From assembly GCA_022496805.1 (NCBI GenBank), contig CM040094.1, positions 4,611,501-4,675,500 on the forward strand: a DNA stretch of 64,000 bases. Reading direction: 5' to 3'. Made by a program: the position numbers and the translations under genes. Below, piece after piece: positions 35,694 to 46,720 of this stretch. Origin of the DNA: Pohlia nutans (lineage: Eukaryota > Streptophyta > Bryopsida > Bryales > Mniaceae). The notes under the pieces were generated by a model. It was given only the letters and a program-made list of their open reading frames with translations. It searched no databases and was not told the origin of the DNA. Each line of letters opens with the position of its first letter. The first letter of the stretch is position 1.

Positions 35694-38600
35694 TCTAACC
35701 CACTTTGGAAATCTGCTAATGACCGATTTGAAGAGTCGTTGCGTGCCGATCCGGACCTTCGTCCGTTTAGCAATAAGTACTTCTGGGTCTATGAGGGTAA
35801 TCACCGAGTCACCGCTTGGATGCGTTACATTGAGCGTTATCAGAAACTATGTTCATCGTGGTATATCTCCGTCGACTGCATCGTGCTTGACGCGCGTGGA
35901 AGAGCAACTTACTCATCGAGACAATGAACGACATTAATTGGTGAGTAATTATCCAAATTTACAATTCATGTTCATATCCTAGATTTTCAACTAACACCAT
36001 TCTTTCTTCCGTGTTCTGTTTTATAGGTCCACGGAGCATGACCATGTCGAAGACAATTTGCCCTGCCAAATTGCAACGTATGCTCAAGTTTGGGAAGTTG
36101 AAACTCTCAGATTTCAAAGGTCTCATCACTGCAGAGGACTACAAGATCTGCGATACCGTCAAATCCAAGCGTGGAACTTGGTATCCTCTCACCGTTGATG
36201 TCTTCATCAAATTCCTTTATGCGGTACGTGCATGCTAAACATCTAAGTCACAAATTTCGTGTTTCTCAATCCATGCCGTATATTAACACGGATTTGATTA
36301 TATTACAGCGGAGATGTGCGAAGGCCTCGGACGAAGCCGAAGCCATTTACAACGACAAGACTCTCGAGAATGAGAGGACAGGGCGAGGAGTATGGAGTGC
36401 GACGGACAAAGCCATCCAAAGAGAGATCAAGAAAATCCGTAGGAAGATCTTCGATAAAATGCTTTCCGTTGCTAATCCAGACTTGGGCAAGGTCTGGGAT
36501 CAAGATGTGCCTATGGCTACCAATTTCTTGTTAGCAAACAATTTTTGTTATTGTATATTCCTTTCAACATTGATTGCTCCCGCCTTATTTTTGTGCGCAG
36601 ATTAATAGTCATTATAGTGTCAATCTTGAACCAGATATGACAATCAACCGCCTGCACAAGATAGCTACTACAAATGTGCACTGCAGCTTCAAAGCCAAAT
36701 GGCTCCAATGGTGGAACTCCAGTACAAAATTCCGAGCGACCGTTCATTTCCCGGAAGAAAACCCGATGAAGGACAAAGTCCTAGACACATGGCTCGGTCG
36801 AGCTTCACTCTGGGCTCAGGTATTGAAAGTCACTTTGCATTGTTTTCTATCATTTCTTCTGCTGCACGCACCAATATCTAAGTTCCTAACTCGCCCCTGC
36901 CGTACTACAGTTGGAGAAGAACCTTGAAGCGAAGTTGGAGAAACTTATCAATGATAACAAACTCCACATTAAATGGACTGATGCCATACATAAGCCTACC
37001 GACTACGTGGAGGAGTGGAGACTTCTCTTGTGGGAGAAGGCATATGGGTTCTATCTCTCTTCTAATGCCAGTCCAAGGTTCCTCAAAGTTTAGGACATTG
37101 ACAAGATCGACGCCGGCAAAGTTACTACCAAACAATTGATGTTCAGGTTAGTATGAAGTCCACATTTGTATTCTAACATAATTCTAGAATTATATTGTTT
37201 CTAACATTTTAATTTTTTGTCTTGCGTGTAGGTATTTGAAGCAAGAGCTTGTCGCCAAAGGTGCACTCGCTTCCTGGTCCATTCCAAAGAAATATCAGGA
37301 CGCCACTGTCAAAAAAACACCTATGTTGGTCTTCTCGAAAGACCAACAACAGCGTTTCTCTATGTCCCAATTGTTGACTGCTGGTTGGTTTCTTGAGTGT
37401 CAGAACAACCACATTCACAAAGAAGAGAAACATCTCGTTCAAGTTACTGGACCAAGCGTTGCCAGTACTTTTGCCATAGAGATCGAGGACGACGACGACT
37501 TCTCCATTCTACCAGGTGCACAACCTGCACCGCATGCACCAGTTGCACCCGTTGCGCGACCTAAAGTTCGAGGCAATCGAATGCGCCGCAACAATGCCCC
37601 TGAGCCAGAGCCTATAGAGGAGCCAGAACCTGACGTGGAGCAAGAATCTGAACCTCCTCTCCCAAATGAGAATGCAGGTCGAGGCGAGCCAGTTTCGACA
37701 CAAACTTCCCAAGGGACAGTTGTCAATGCAGGAATAGGTGGGGCAGGAATCACTCAAGCTTCCCAAAGAACAACTGTCAATGCATGTAGACGTGGGGTAG
37801 GAATGACTCAGGCTTTCGAGGGTGGGGTTTCAAAGGCGGGCTCCCCGCCTTGATCGTCCAACGTTGATCACAACTTGACTCAATCCCCGCATCGCCTCAG
37901 ACAGTCGAAATATTCCAAGCGCCCTAATCCCGTTTCCGAGCATATCAACAGTAGCTCTTCGTCGGCAATTACCATCAGTTTGCCTATGTATGTCGAGAAG
38001 GGGGACATGGGACACTTAGTTCATCAGTCCACGCATAATGGAGTTTGGGAAAAAAAAATTCTGGATATTGTCGAACACATTGACAAGGTAACAGACTCTC
38101 AGACTTTCAGGTTTGTGAGCTTCTTACATTTTATTCTGTATCTCCATCACGTGTATTCTGACTCTTCATGTTTAATTCAGATTGGAAAGGACAGGAAATA
38201 TCCTTGTAGAGAGATGGAAATGGATCCTAAGCATCCCAGAATCGACCTTATCTTTGCGGATGTTCCAGAGAACTTGCCCGTGCCTGGAGTCTCACCCAAC
38301 GAAATTCCGTCATGGAACGAGCGAAACGACAATTACTTTGAGCATCTGTTTTGTTTTGCCTCATATCACTTGACTGACATTGGATCCATTCTACTTATGC
38401 ATCCCAAGGACCGTAGAATTGAGTGTATTTTGGACGATCGAGCCCCGGCATATGGTTTTCGTCTTGTTCGAGATTGGTGGGGGCATAATCCTCTGCCTAT
38501 GGCCTCTACACTACCTCACCAAAAAGAGGTATTGTTGAAATTTTAGTTTTCAATTTCTGGATGTTATGTAATTTGAGGCTCCAATTGTATCTCAATTTAA

Positions 38601-39477
38601 TTTGACGTTTGTTTCTCAGACACACAACTTCAACATCAAGGTCTTCGCTCGTAAGAAATTCGTCCCGAAGTTCAAATCTCGACAAGTGGCACAAGAGTAC
38701 GCCGGGGTCAACATCATGCCCGACGAGCAAGATGACTTGTGTAACTATGCGGACATCGATTCACTAACGTATCGTCCAAACGGTAAACCGTGGCGCGGCT
38801 CACGTGAGATTGATCCATCCTTCATCTCGTGCTTTGTAGATTGTCTCACAGACAAGGGGGGTATCGTCTTCGACTGGAGTGCAAGTACTGGTACAACTTC
38901 TAACATTCCAACTTACCAATGAGTTTTTAGGATAATTATTTCTAATGTGGGTTTCTAAATCTACAGGTGCTTCTGTTGTTGCTTGCGCACGTCCAAACCG
39001 TCACCTGATCGCTCTGGAACACGACGAAGAGATTCTCGACGGAGTTCTTTCGACCTACAAGGATGCTCCTCCAATTGAAGAAGAAATTGGGGAATCGGTT
39101 CCAGCCGGCGGCTACAAATCCGACGGACGGCCAGTCAAGAAGCCACGCATGTACATTGGTGCGTTTTATCTTTATCTCTAAACTTATTCCATTATAAACA
39201 GCACTAATTAATTAATTTTACTGACTTTATTTGCATTTTTAGCTTCGCAGATTTCAAAAAACGCTTGACTCGCAACGCTCATCTCTACGACAGTCCTCCA
39301 ACAACATTTGCCCTACCTTTCTACGCCGAGCGTCTTGCTCAGGATTTTGTCCGCGCTCCATCTCCCATTCTATGCGACACTACACGTCAACGCTTTAGCC
39401 AAAACGTGCTTAGGTTCATAGACTTCAAGGCTGATCAATGTGACCAGCATTTTAATGGTGCTTCACCTTCAGCGTAG
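35694..39477 (+). pseudogene. ParB-like domain plus N6/N4-type DNA methyltransferase-like protein (paralogue A)
   Basis: Ten exons join in one frame to 997 codons: 35694-35940, 36027-36223, 36309-36506, 36601-36819, 36911-37146, 37232-38087, 38181-38528, 38620-38890, 38967-39158, 39251-39477. Exon 1 has YFWVYEGNHRVTAWMRYIER, the ParB/sulfiredoxin-type nucleotide-binding motif. Exon 6 ends a Pro/Glu-rich linker. Exon 7 carries RIDLIFADVPENLP, a divergent catalytic motif IV (DPPY position). Exons 8-9 carry IVFDWSASTGASVVACARPN, matching the SAM-binding motif I (FxGxG position), followed by HLIALEHDEE. Motif IV precedes motif I, the permuted beta-class order. In-frame stops interrupt at 35926 (TGA), 37091 (TAG) and 37851 (TGA). 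The 5' end is cut at the junction with the APC7 duplication. Substrate and activity are unknown; DPPY is not intact, so activity may be lost. Confidence 0.7.
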
Positions 39478-39557
39478 TATTTGTGTATTTTTCTAATTCG
39501 GTTTCAACTAGGTAGAGCCATCTCTGTAGTTGCCCTACCTTACTATTCATCCACGTG

Positions 39558-39592
<35 letters not shown>

Positions 39593-40923
39593 CTTATTAT
39601 GTTTATCTTTGATTGCTTAGAGTTCAACGATTGCTCCAAATATTACTCTAAGTATGTCACTATAAAACTTAATACTTCGAAAAAATTATATACATTTTTA
39701 TTAACTTGTCACTGTAAGTAGGGGCTCTTATTGAGTACTCGAATAGCTCAGGATAGCTGCCTTAGTCGCTATGCAATGCTCAAACAAGTTCGACGGGAAT
39801 CGAACTCGGACCACCACAATGCCAATTGAATGTCTTACCGTACACCTCGCAAGATGACATGATCTGACATTTTCTGCACCCAAAATTTAGATTATATAAA
39901 CTCTACTATTTAAATTGTAATCCAAGCCACGTTTGCAATTAAATGAGGACGTCAACCCTAAATTAAATCTAAATCCTACTACCCTAAATTAAATGCATCT
40001 AATAAACTATAACAATATCCCATATCTTGCTTCATCATGAGTATTTATTTTCTCCACTCCTATTTAGGGCTAATATACGCTCCAACTAAATAGGGTTACA
40101 TATGATGACGTCAACCCTAATTTAATTACGATGATATAATATCTCTTTAATTTTGATTAAATGAGAAGTGATGAAGTGGGACCCACCTCATATTCACATT
40201 GGAGACTGACCTAAACCCACGGATTTGGGGTATTCAACTGGCTAAAAATTAACATTAAAAATTTGACCACACCCCCATTCAGTGGTAATAGGGTCTCTAT
40301 CTATGATAAAAAAAATCTTAAAATATTCGCAAAAATTCATACCATCCTCGCCCTCACCACTCTACACTCTACATTCTACGCTCACGCCTCTGCATTCCCC
40401 GTACGGCAGAGTACCTAGGTATGCGGGGAGTAGAGTAACTGGGTAGGAAATAGTTAGAAGCCTGTTCACACCTATTTCTAGTTTAGGATATTATAAGTCT
40501 TGGAAGGATGGCTGGTGGTTAGCCACATAGGTGACCCTTATCCCCCGGGTATCTCGGATCCCGGACTTTGCGGATTTGAGAAAATCCCGAGGCAGCCTTT
40601 TATACTTAACAAGAAATTTTCTACATTCTATGGGTCTTTTGTGATTCTAATGCCATCATCAAGAGGGCTGCAGCCACCTTTCGAGCATCTCGTGTTTTGT
40701 GCCTTCACTGTTGTATGTTGTTAGTTTTGCAAGAGTCCCTTGCTACTCGGTAGTAGTCTTCGGTTGAGTAATCAGTAGAATCTTGGATACAATATTGGGT
40801 TTGGAGAAAGTGCACCGAAGTTGGCTGTGGTAAACTCGGTTGTTGTCAAGGAAACCGGATCTATGGCTGAACATTTGGAAGGGTGTACTCCGGGCTGGCC
40901 AGAACTCCTGGACGGGTAGTCTA
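39478..40923. other. Noncoding stretch with a TA run and a tRNA-like SINE
   Basis: Holds an AT dinucleotide run (39560-39590) and, in minus orientation, a B-box-like GTTCGATTCCC (about 39790-39808) within a tRNA-like segment at 39722-39850. From about 40440 the composition resembles the repeat that continues at 40924. No gene was recognised. Confidence 0.5.
39722..39850 (-). repeat. tRNA-derived SINE candidate
   Basis: On the minus strand GGTGGTCCGAGTTCGATTCC has a near-consensus polymerase III B box. The A-box region is weak. A similar GGTGGTCCGGGTTCAATTCC occurs at 63165-63240. Confidence 0.45.
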
Positions 40924-41567
40924 GTTGAGGTACCAACCCCGGAAGTAATTTGCAGTGGCTATTGTTTGAGTCTGAGTAGGAGTGCCTATCCGAGTCACAT
41001 GACTTGTCTTAGCTTCCTTGGGAGAATCTAACCAGTTAGCGAGTCGACACCTTAGGAGAGGGGAACCTCGGTCCCTTAAGTGACCTGCAACCGGCCTCAA
41101 ACCGGTTATTGAAGGGAACCTGGCCCACCCCCCAGAGAGGAGAAGGTGTCTGTTTTGGGGAGTTGGAGTGTTCTAGTGTGTTGGTTGTGATTCCTGTCAT
41201 ACAAGTCCAAGGGTAAAAGTGTCTTAAATCCAGCACTTTTAAATTGCAAATGGAGATCCCTGTGAAGGAAGAACTGAGGCAAAACCAAACCGGATTGAGG
41301 AAGCTTTGGTAGACCGGGGAGAAGGAGAAGGAAGTACATCTCCCTGGAAGGAAACCGAATCACAGAAGTAGTAGTAAACCGGATCAAAAGTAAGAGATCC
41401 GGTTGAGTGAGAAAAGTGAAAGGAGGTGGGTGATACTACCACCCCGGAATTGATTTCCTGGACCCCTTTGCACTTCAAAGAATCCCCGCGAAACAATCTT
41501 ACCGGTTATCACCTCTACACGTGCTCTTAACACTAAAAAGTGCACTTAAAGGGAATATCGGCTACCA
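40924..41567. repeat. Left copy of a long inverted repeat (LTR-like or terminal repeat)
   Basis: Matches 63357-64000 in inverted orientation with only scattered differences. Similarity stops abruptly at GGCTACCA (41560-41567), opposite TGGTAGCC at 63357, so the element edge is TG/CA as in LTRs. The other edge lies upstream of 40924 (possibly near 40440-40470) and, for the right copy, beyond the window. Confidence 0.8.
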
Positions 41568-41600
41568 TGCATTACAAAATTATATATGGGGTGCTTGCTG

Positions 41601-41929
41601 CACTTTGGCTCGACTCGAGTTAAATTGCAGAAAGCACCCGATTTGCATGCTGCAGTTTAGCTTGACTCGAGCTAAAGTGCACATAATATATATGGGCTAT
41701 TTGATGCAGTTTAGCTCAAGTTGAGCTAATTTGTACTAAGTTTAAGGCCTACTAAGTGCAGTTTAGCTTGACTCGAGCTAAACTGCAGCAAGTACACCAT
41801 AAGATTGTACACCATATGCATCTTGCAATTTAGCTCGACCCCAGCTAAACTGTAGGCCGAAAAGCTGAGATACTTTGTATGGCTTACAGATGTTTTCTAC
41901 AGTTCAGCTCGAATCGAGCTAAATTGTTG
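41601..41929. repeat. Array of six spaced palindromes, core GCTCGACTCGAGC
   Basis: Near-palindromes of about 30 bp start at 41601, 41651, 41704, 41757, 41824 and 41897 (spacings 50, 53, 53, 67, 73). The consensus arm is TGCAGTTTAGCTCGA and its mirror. Centres vary (GACTCG, CAAGTTG, GACCCC, GAATCG), while both arms stay conserved, so the inverted structure is kept. A partial seventh site lies at 42105-42131. The intervening spacers are unrelated to one another. Confidence 0.85.
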
Positions 41930-43395
41930 AGAGACAAATTCCATGCCTAGAAACTGAAACAAAAAAAATTCATCCTAGAAGCTATTGATGTAAAATTGAC
42001 ATTTTAAGTTCCTGTCCGCAGTGAGGAAAAAATTTGAGTGACCGAGATGCTTTGACACTTCCTTATGGAAAGACCAGTAGAGGTAGACGACGATGGAATT
42101 TTTCTCTCGACAATTTAGCTCGAGTCGACAAATTCCATGCCTAGGCTGCAAAACTTGTCGCATATGTGCTAAAGATTATTTGCTCAACTACAACTCTACA
42201 AGGGAGGACCCTTACAATTACAGCATCACCATACACAATGTATAGACACCCTTCAACGCAATACATATGTTAGAGAGTCTAGAACCATCAAATTTTGAGG
42301 AAATAAAATCTATGTTAGGTAAAGAGGTTCTAGAGAAGAAATGGCATACAAAGCAGAGGGGTCCACTTAAAGCAAAGGCACTTGTTCACAAGTTACGCAA
42401 CGTGGTCAGCACAACGATAACGGCTCCAATCGTGGTCTAAGTAAAAATCCTAGCGCATTGACCTGCGCTAGAGAGCTCTGAACTTACGGCGACAGGAAGC
42501 CAAGTACAAAACAAGACATCGAATCGCGTCCAGCCCACCACTACAAGGCAAGCGTCAACAGCAAGGACAAGTTTTGACTCACCCGCGTCAACAACGCCAG
42601 GCAAGAAAAGGGCAGCTTCAACCAAGAAGTCCATCGAACCTGTCCAGATGAAGAAGAAGAGCAAGCTCATCTCGGCGGAGGACATGGCAATAGCTATAAA
42701 TGATGTTATAGCGGAGTTACCCAAGGCCGTTGACCAAGCGAAGAAAATAGATTACGACAATGTCAATCTCATCTACCAGATGTTCTTCTTGAATTTTCAG
42801 GATGCATTTGTCTTCGAAGACAAACCTCACAAGACGCTCGAGACAGACGTGATGAAGATAAAAGAGGCACCCGTGGATTGGACGATTTTTGCCTTTGAGG
42901 ACAGGGGGAAGACAAATCTCCTAAATTTCCTCATCAATATGCCGGAAAAGTCGCAGAAACAAACGTTGTGTGTGATGCCGGATTTGCAAGTTAAGCCGAC
43001 ATGAGAAGCAGAACTGGCAAATTGCGACTTCTGGATAATAAAAGGCCAGTACAGCGTGGCCGCCTCAAAAGAAATGATTGCGACTGATGTGCCAGAGACA
43101 ATTTGGAAGGAATTCCGTACTTGGAATGCCTTCATTGTCTAGAGCCAAGATGCAGATAAGCTGCTCAAGATTTCCGCATTCTACAACACACGGAACCACT
43201 TCACTTCGTTCAAGCTGATGTGGGCAACCAACATCCTTGCTGCCCGCAACGTGTGGAAGAAGTATGGAAGCCCCCCGAATAGACATGCAGTAGCAAGCTT
43301 AGCAGATAACCGAGTCCAATCAAAGCAAAACACATCCCAGCACGTCCAATTCGATGTAAGGAAATCGGATGTACCTCCTATCAGTTTAGCTCGAT

Positions 43396-43505
43396 TTCGA
43401 GGTAAAGTGCGCTGCACTCACTTCCTTCTGCTCTTACACTTTAGTTCGAGTCAAGCTATAGTGAAAGTGCAGAAGGAAGTGAGTGCAGCGCAGTTTACCT
43501 CGAAT
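43396..43505. repeat. Long perfect-armed palindrome inside paralogue B intron
   Basis: Left arm CGAGGTAAAGTGCGCTGCAC continues to CTTCTGC, and the right arm GCAGAAGGAAGTGAGTGCAG mirrors it. The palindrome centre contains another TTCGAGTCAAGC site. Flanked by two further palindrome-family sites at about 43380 and 43490. Confidence 0.75.
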
Positions 43506-43533
43506 AAAGCTAAAGTGTTTACAATGGCAACTG

Positions 43534-44518
43534 ATGTACAATAGGGTGACATTCAAATTGGCCGTTTGGTAGTTCCAGGGATAGTGTCCTACACTGCTGC
43601 CAACTTTGACACCCTCCCCAAAGCTGAGAAATTGTTATTTTACCATGAAAATTTGAGGACAACATCATCATTATGTTGAAAACATGCATACCAAATTTCA
43701 AGTCCAGGAGACTTATAAAAGAAAACTTATGAAAGATCTACCAACATGGGATAGCTGTGAGAAAAGTGTCACAGCTGCCAACTTTGACACCCTCCCAAGA
43801 ATTGAGGAAATTGTTTTTTCCCATGAAATTTTTGGTGCAATTTTTTTTTATGTTGTTTGCATGTGTGGAAAATTTCAAGTCCAAAAGACCCATACAAAAA
43901 ATAATATTCCAAATCTACCAACATGTGTAGTTTTGAGAAACAAAGGGGAAAACCATTTTACTACTTCCAACTTTGACGCCCTCCTTAGGATTGAGTTTTT
44001 GTTGATACATAATGAAATTTTTGGCACAAGCTCATCTCTACGCTGGTAACATGTGGGATAAATTTCAAAGCCAAAAGACATACTTAAAAAAAGTTATTCC
44101 ATATCTATCAACATGTTTCTCAAAACTACACATGTTGGTAGATCTGGAATATTATTTTTTGTATGGGTCTTTTGGACTTGAAATTTTCCACACATGCAAA
44201 AAACATAAAAATGTTTTTGCAACAAAAATTTCATGGGCAAAAATAATTTCCTCAATTCTTGGGAGGGTGTCAAAGTTGGCAGCTGTGACACTAGCTGCTA
44301 TCCCATGTTGGTAGATCTTGCATAAGTTTTTTTGTATAAGTCTCCTGGACTTGAAATTTGGTATGCATGTTTTCAACATAAAGATGATGCTGTCCCCAAA
44401 TTTGCATGGTAAAATAACAATTTCTCAGCTTTGGGGAGGGTGTCAAAGTTGGCAGCAGTGTAGGACACTATCCCTGGAACTACTAAACGGCCAATTTGAA
44501 TGTCACCCTATTGTACAT
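43534..44518. mobile_element. 985-bp foldback element with A-B-C-B'-A' structure
   Basis: The ends ATGTACAATAGGGTGACATT and the mirrored AATGTCACCCTATTGTACAT are perfect. Inside, a unit containing CCAACTTTGACACCCTCC, then CCATGAAATTT, AATTTCAAGTCC and CTACCAACATG occurs three times forward (about 43595, 43775, 43965). The first two recur as inverted copies (about 44100-44500). No protein is encoded. It sits in the gap between exons of paralogue B. No target duplication was recognised. Confidence 0.85.
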
Positions 44519-45984
44519 TGTTAGCTAACACAAACTTGTTCTGAACTTAACAGTGCAATTACAATTTTCCTCAATTTGAGCTAAACTATAACCAAAAAGC
44601 AATCGAGATCCTAACACCCTATGCTTGTGGCTGCAGAAATTTATGACAACTGTTCACGAGAGGTTCTCCATGATAGGTGTGGCCAAGCTTCAAATGGAGG
44701 TTTCAAAGGAGGAAGGAAAGAATAGACTCTTGACCCTCACTAACAAGGTGAAGATTATAACCTTCCCAGATCTCCTGTGGAACCTATGGCAAGAAGTCAT
44801 AACTTGTGTCGCACAAGGAGACCTCATCGACCCGGATTCAAAATCCTTGACGAAGTACAAGGAGAACAAGAACTTTGTCCCAGAAAAGAGACTTAATTCT
44901 TTCTAGGGAATTCTTCAAGTTCCTGGGAAACCTATCAGAGGATGATCCTGAAAAACTTTGTAAACATATACTTCATAGATCATGCCCTTCTAGAAACCAC
45001 GACTACCCAAAAGTTGTCCTCAAGCAACCACAAACAGTGAAGGAAGATTGCTACTCTTACAAGAAGTACATTGAACGGAGGAAGCGAAAGGCGATCGCGC
45101 AGCCGCAGAATCACCAGATCAAGCCTGAGCTGGGATTGTTTAAGAAGGACGTCTTTGATGCAGTTGCTTGGAAACAATTCAAGAAATATTATCACGTGAG
45201 AAAGGTTTCCATGCGCGCGCTTCTCAAGTCGGGGATTCCAAACAAGTACTATGTCAATCAAAGGCAAACCATGCATCGGAATACTCGCTGCAATGATCTT
45301 TGCCATATGCCAAGCAGTTTTTCACTGTCTTTTGCGTGATGCGCTTGCGTTTCAAGCCCTCTAATGCTGAGGTCAACTTTCGTAATTTCAACCGCAATCC
45401 ACCAATGTGTCCTGTGAGGCGATGTAAATATTGGAATTATCGAATTCAGATTAATTCCGAGAAATGCTGGAAAGGCAAAGTCCTCGGTTGAAAAACCATT
45501 CTTCGAACAGTTCATGAAATTCTTCTCTCCCAAGACCAGCCCGCTCTTACTTTGCTGCCATGTTGGCTGTTTATCTGCAGGGATGACGACGACTACTTTC
45601 AAGTAGAAGCATTTGCCAAAAATCCAGAATACTTTGGAGAATCTTGATATGAGCTGGTCTCGTTAGTATACATTCCGGCTCCTAACGTGCGTTTTGGTGG
45701 GCACCCGCCAAAGAGCAAGCCTGCGATGGAGTCCGTGCGACTACTCTTTTTGATCAAATCAGACGTTCACCTCAAAACTCAGCCAAGAAAAACCTATCAG
45801 GCTCTGGATTACGTTCTTTATGAGAAGCCTCGTAAATACAACGGGACTGATTATTACATGTATCCAAACGAGCTTAGGATGGAGTTCTATCTAGATGTCA
45901 TACACAATTTCTACACTAAAGAGGAGTCAATTTTTCTCCTCTACTGTGGCGCGAAAGCAGTAATCGCAAGCACGGTAAGCTTCA

Positions 45985-46016
45985 CTGCAGTTTAGCTCAA
46001 CTCAAGCTAAACTGAG
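45985..46016. repeat. Palindrome-family site in an intron
   Basis: CTGCAGTTTAGCTCAACTCA with its mirrored arm, lying nine bases after the splice donor of the 45976-46090 intron. Confidence 0.8.
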
Positions 46017-46720
46017 TCATACAATATTTCTATGACTTGCACTTGTATGTTTTAAATCTTTACCTATCTAACGCTGCTTTTTTTGTGTAGATGTTATCCC
46101 TTGAAACGTTTGTGATATTCAACGTTGAGGATCAAACTCACATGGACAAAGCATGGGAGGAGGGAAAAGCTCTTGATCCGTTAGATTTATTGATTCACGG
46201 TTATCTCGTCAATGAATTAAATTATCCGAAAGTTGGAAAAGCAGCCTTGAAAGGTAAAGCTCGAGTAGAAGAAGACGAAGACAAGAATGAGGAGGAGGAC
46301 GTTTCCTGCGCAGAGGAATCACAGTCAAGCGCTGAAGAGTTTCCAGCCGAAGGTAGTTTTCAGGATGTTGTTTTAGGAGGAGTTGACAACTCTCCTCGTC
46401 CATTGCGGCGGCTTGATTTTCCTAACCTAGACGACCTCCAGCTTGACGGTCAAAGACCTCGGACTTCTCAAGAGCCAAGTACTGCTTCTGGACGTGGTGG
46501 GGGCCGTGGTAGTAGGAGGCGAAAAGGCGGGCCCTTGGAGAGAGAGTCTCCATTAAGTAGGTTTCACGTGGAAAATGCCCAGATCAACCTACTTCAAGAG
46601 AGGGTGGAGGAGGAGATGGCTGCGCGGAAGAAGATAGAGGAAGATTTCTGGGAGCGTGAGGCTTGGCAACAGGTTGAACAAGCAAAGCAAGATGAGCAGA
46701 ACAGAAGGCGCCACGATTAA

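Larger units (their letters stand above)
34268..35695. repeat. Segmental duplication of the APC7 5' region
   Basis: Matches about 24719-26100 over most of its length, apart from insertions private to one copy: 35229-35539 here, and 25936-26087 in the APC7 copy. The left breakpoint falls in a MITE. The right breakpoint is at about 35690-35697, where the ParB-methyltransferase gene begins. Confidence 0.85.
42430..46720 (+). pseudogene. ParB-like / methyltransferase-like protein, decayed paralogue B
   Basis: Segments: 42430-43330, 44636-45345, 45300-45975 and 46091-46720. The first holds CDFWIIKGQYSVAASKEMIA, which aligns with the ParB-like motif of paralogue A, and RTWNAFIV. The third ends ESIFLLYCGAKAVIAS, at the position of a methyltransferase motif I, followed in the next exon by ETFVIFNVEDQ. 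The last exon is acidic, then Arg/Gly-rich, then coiled-coil (NLLQERVEEEMAARKKIEED). In-frame stops at 43002, 43141, 45489 and near 45646, and frameshifts near 44880 and 45300, break the gene. The intron 45976-46090 has proper GT-AG ends. Whether translation continues past 46720 (a further open stretch runs to about 46870) is unclear. Confidence 0.6.

Noticed and set aside
41601..41929. CRISPR-like array
   Set aside because: Repeats are imperfect palindromes with variable centres and short, uneven spacing in a eukaryotic setting; no cas genes.
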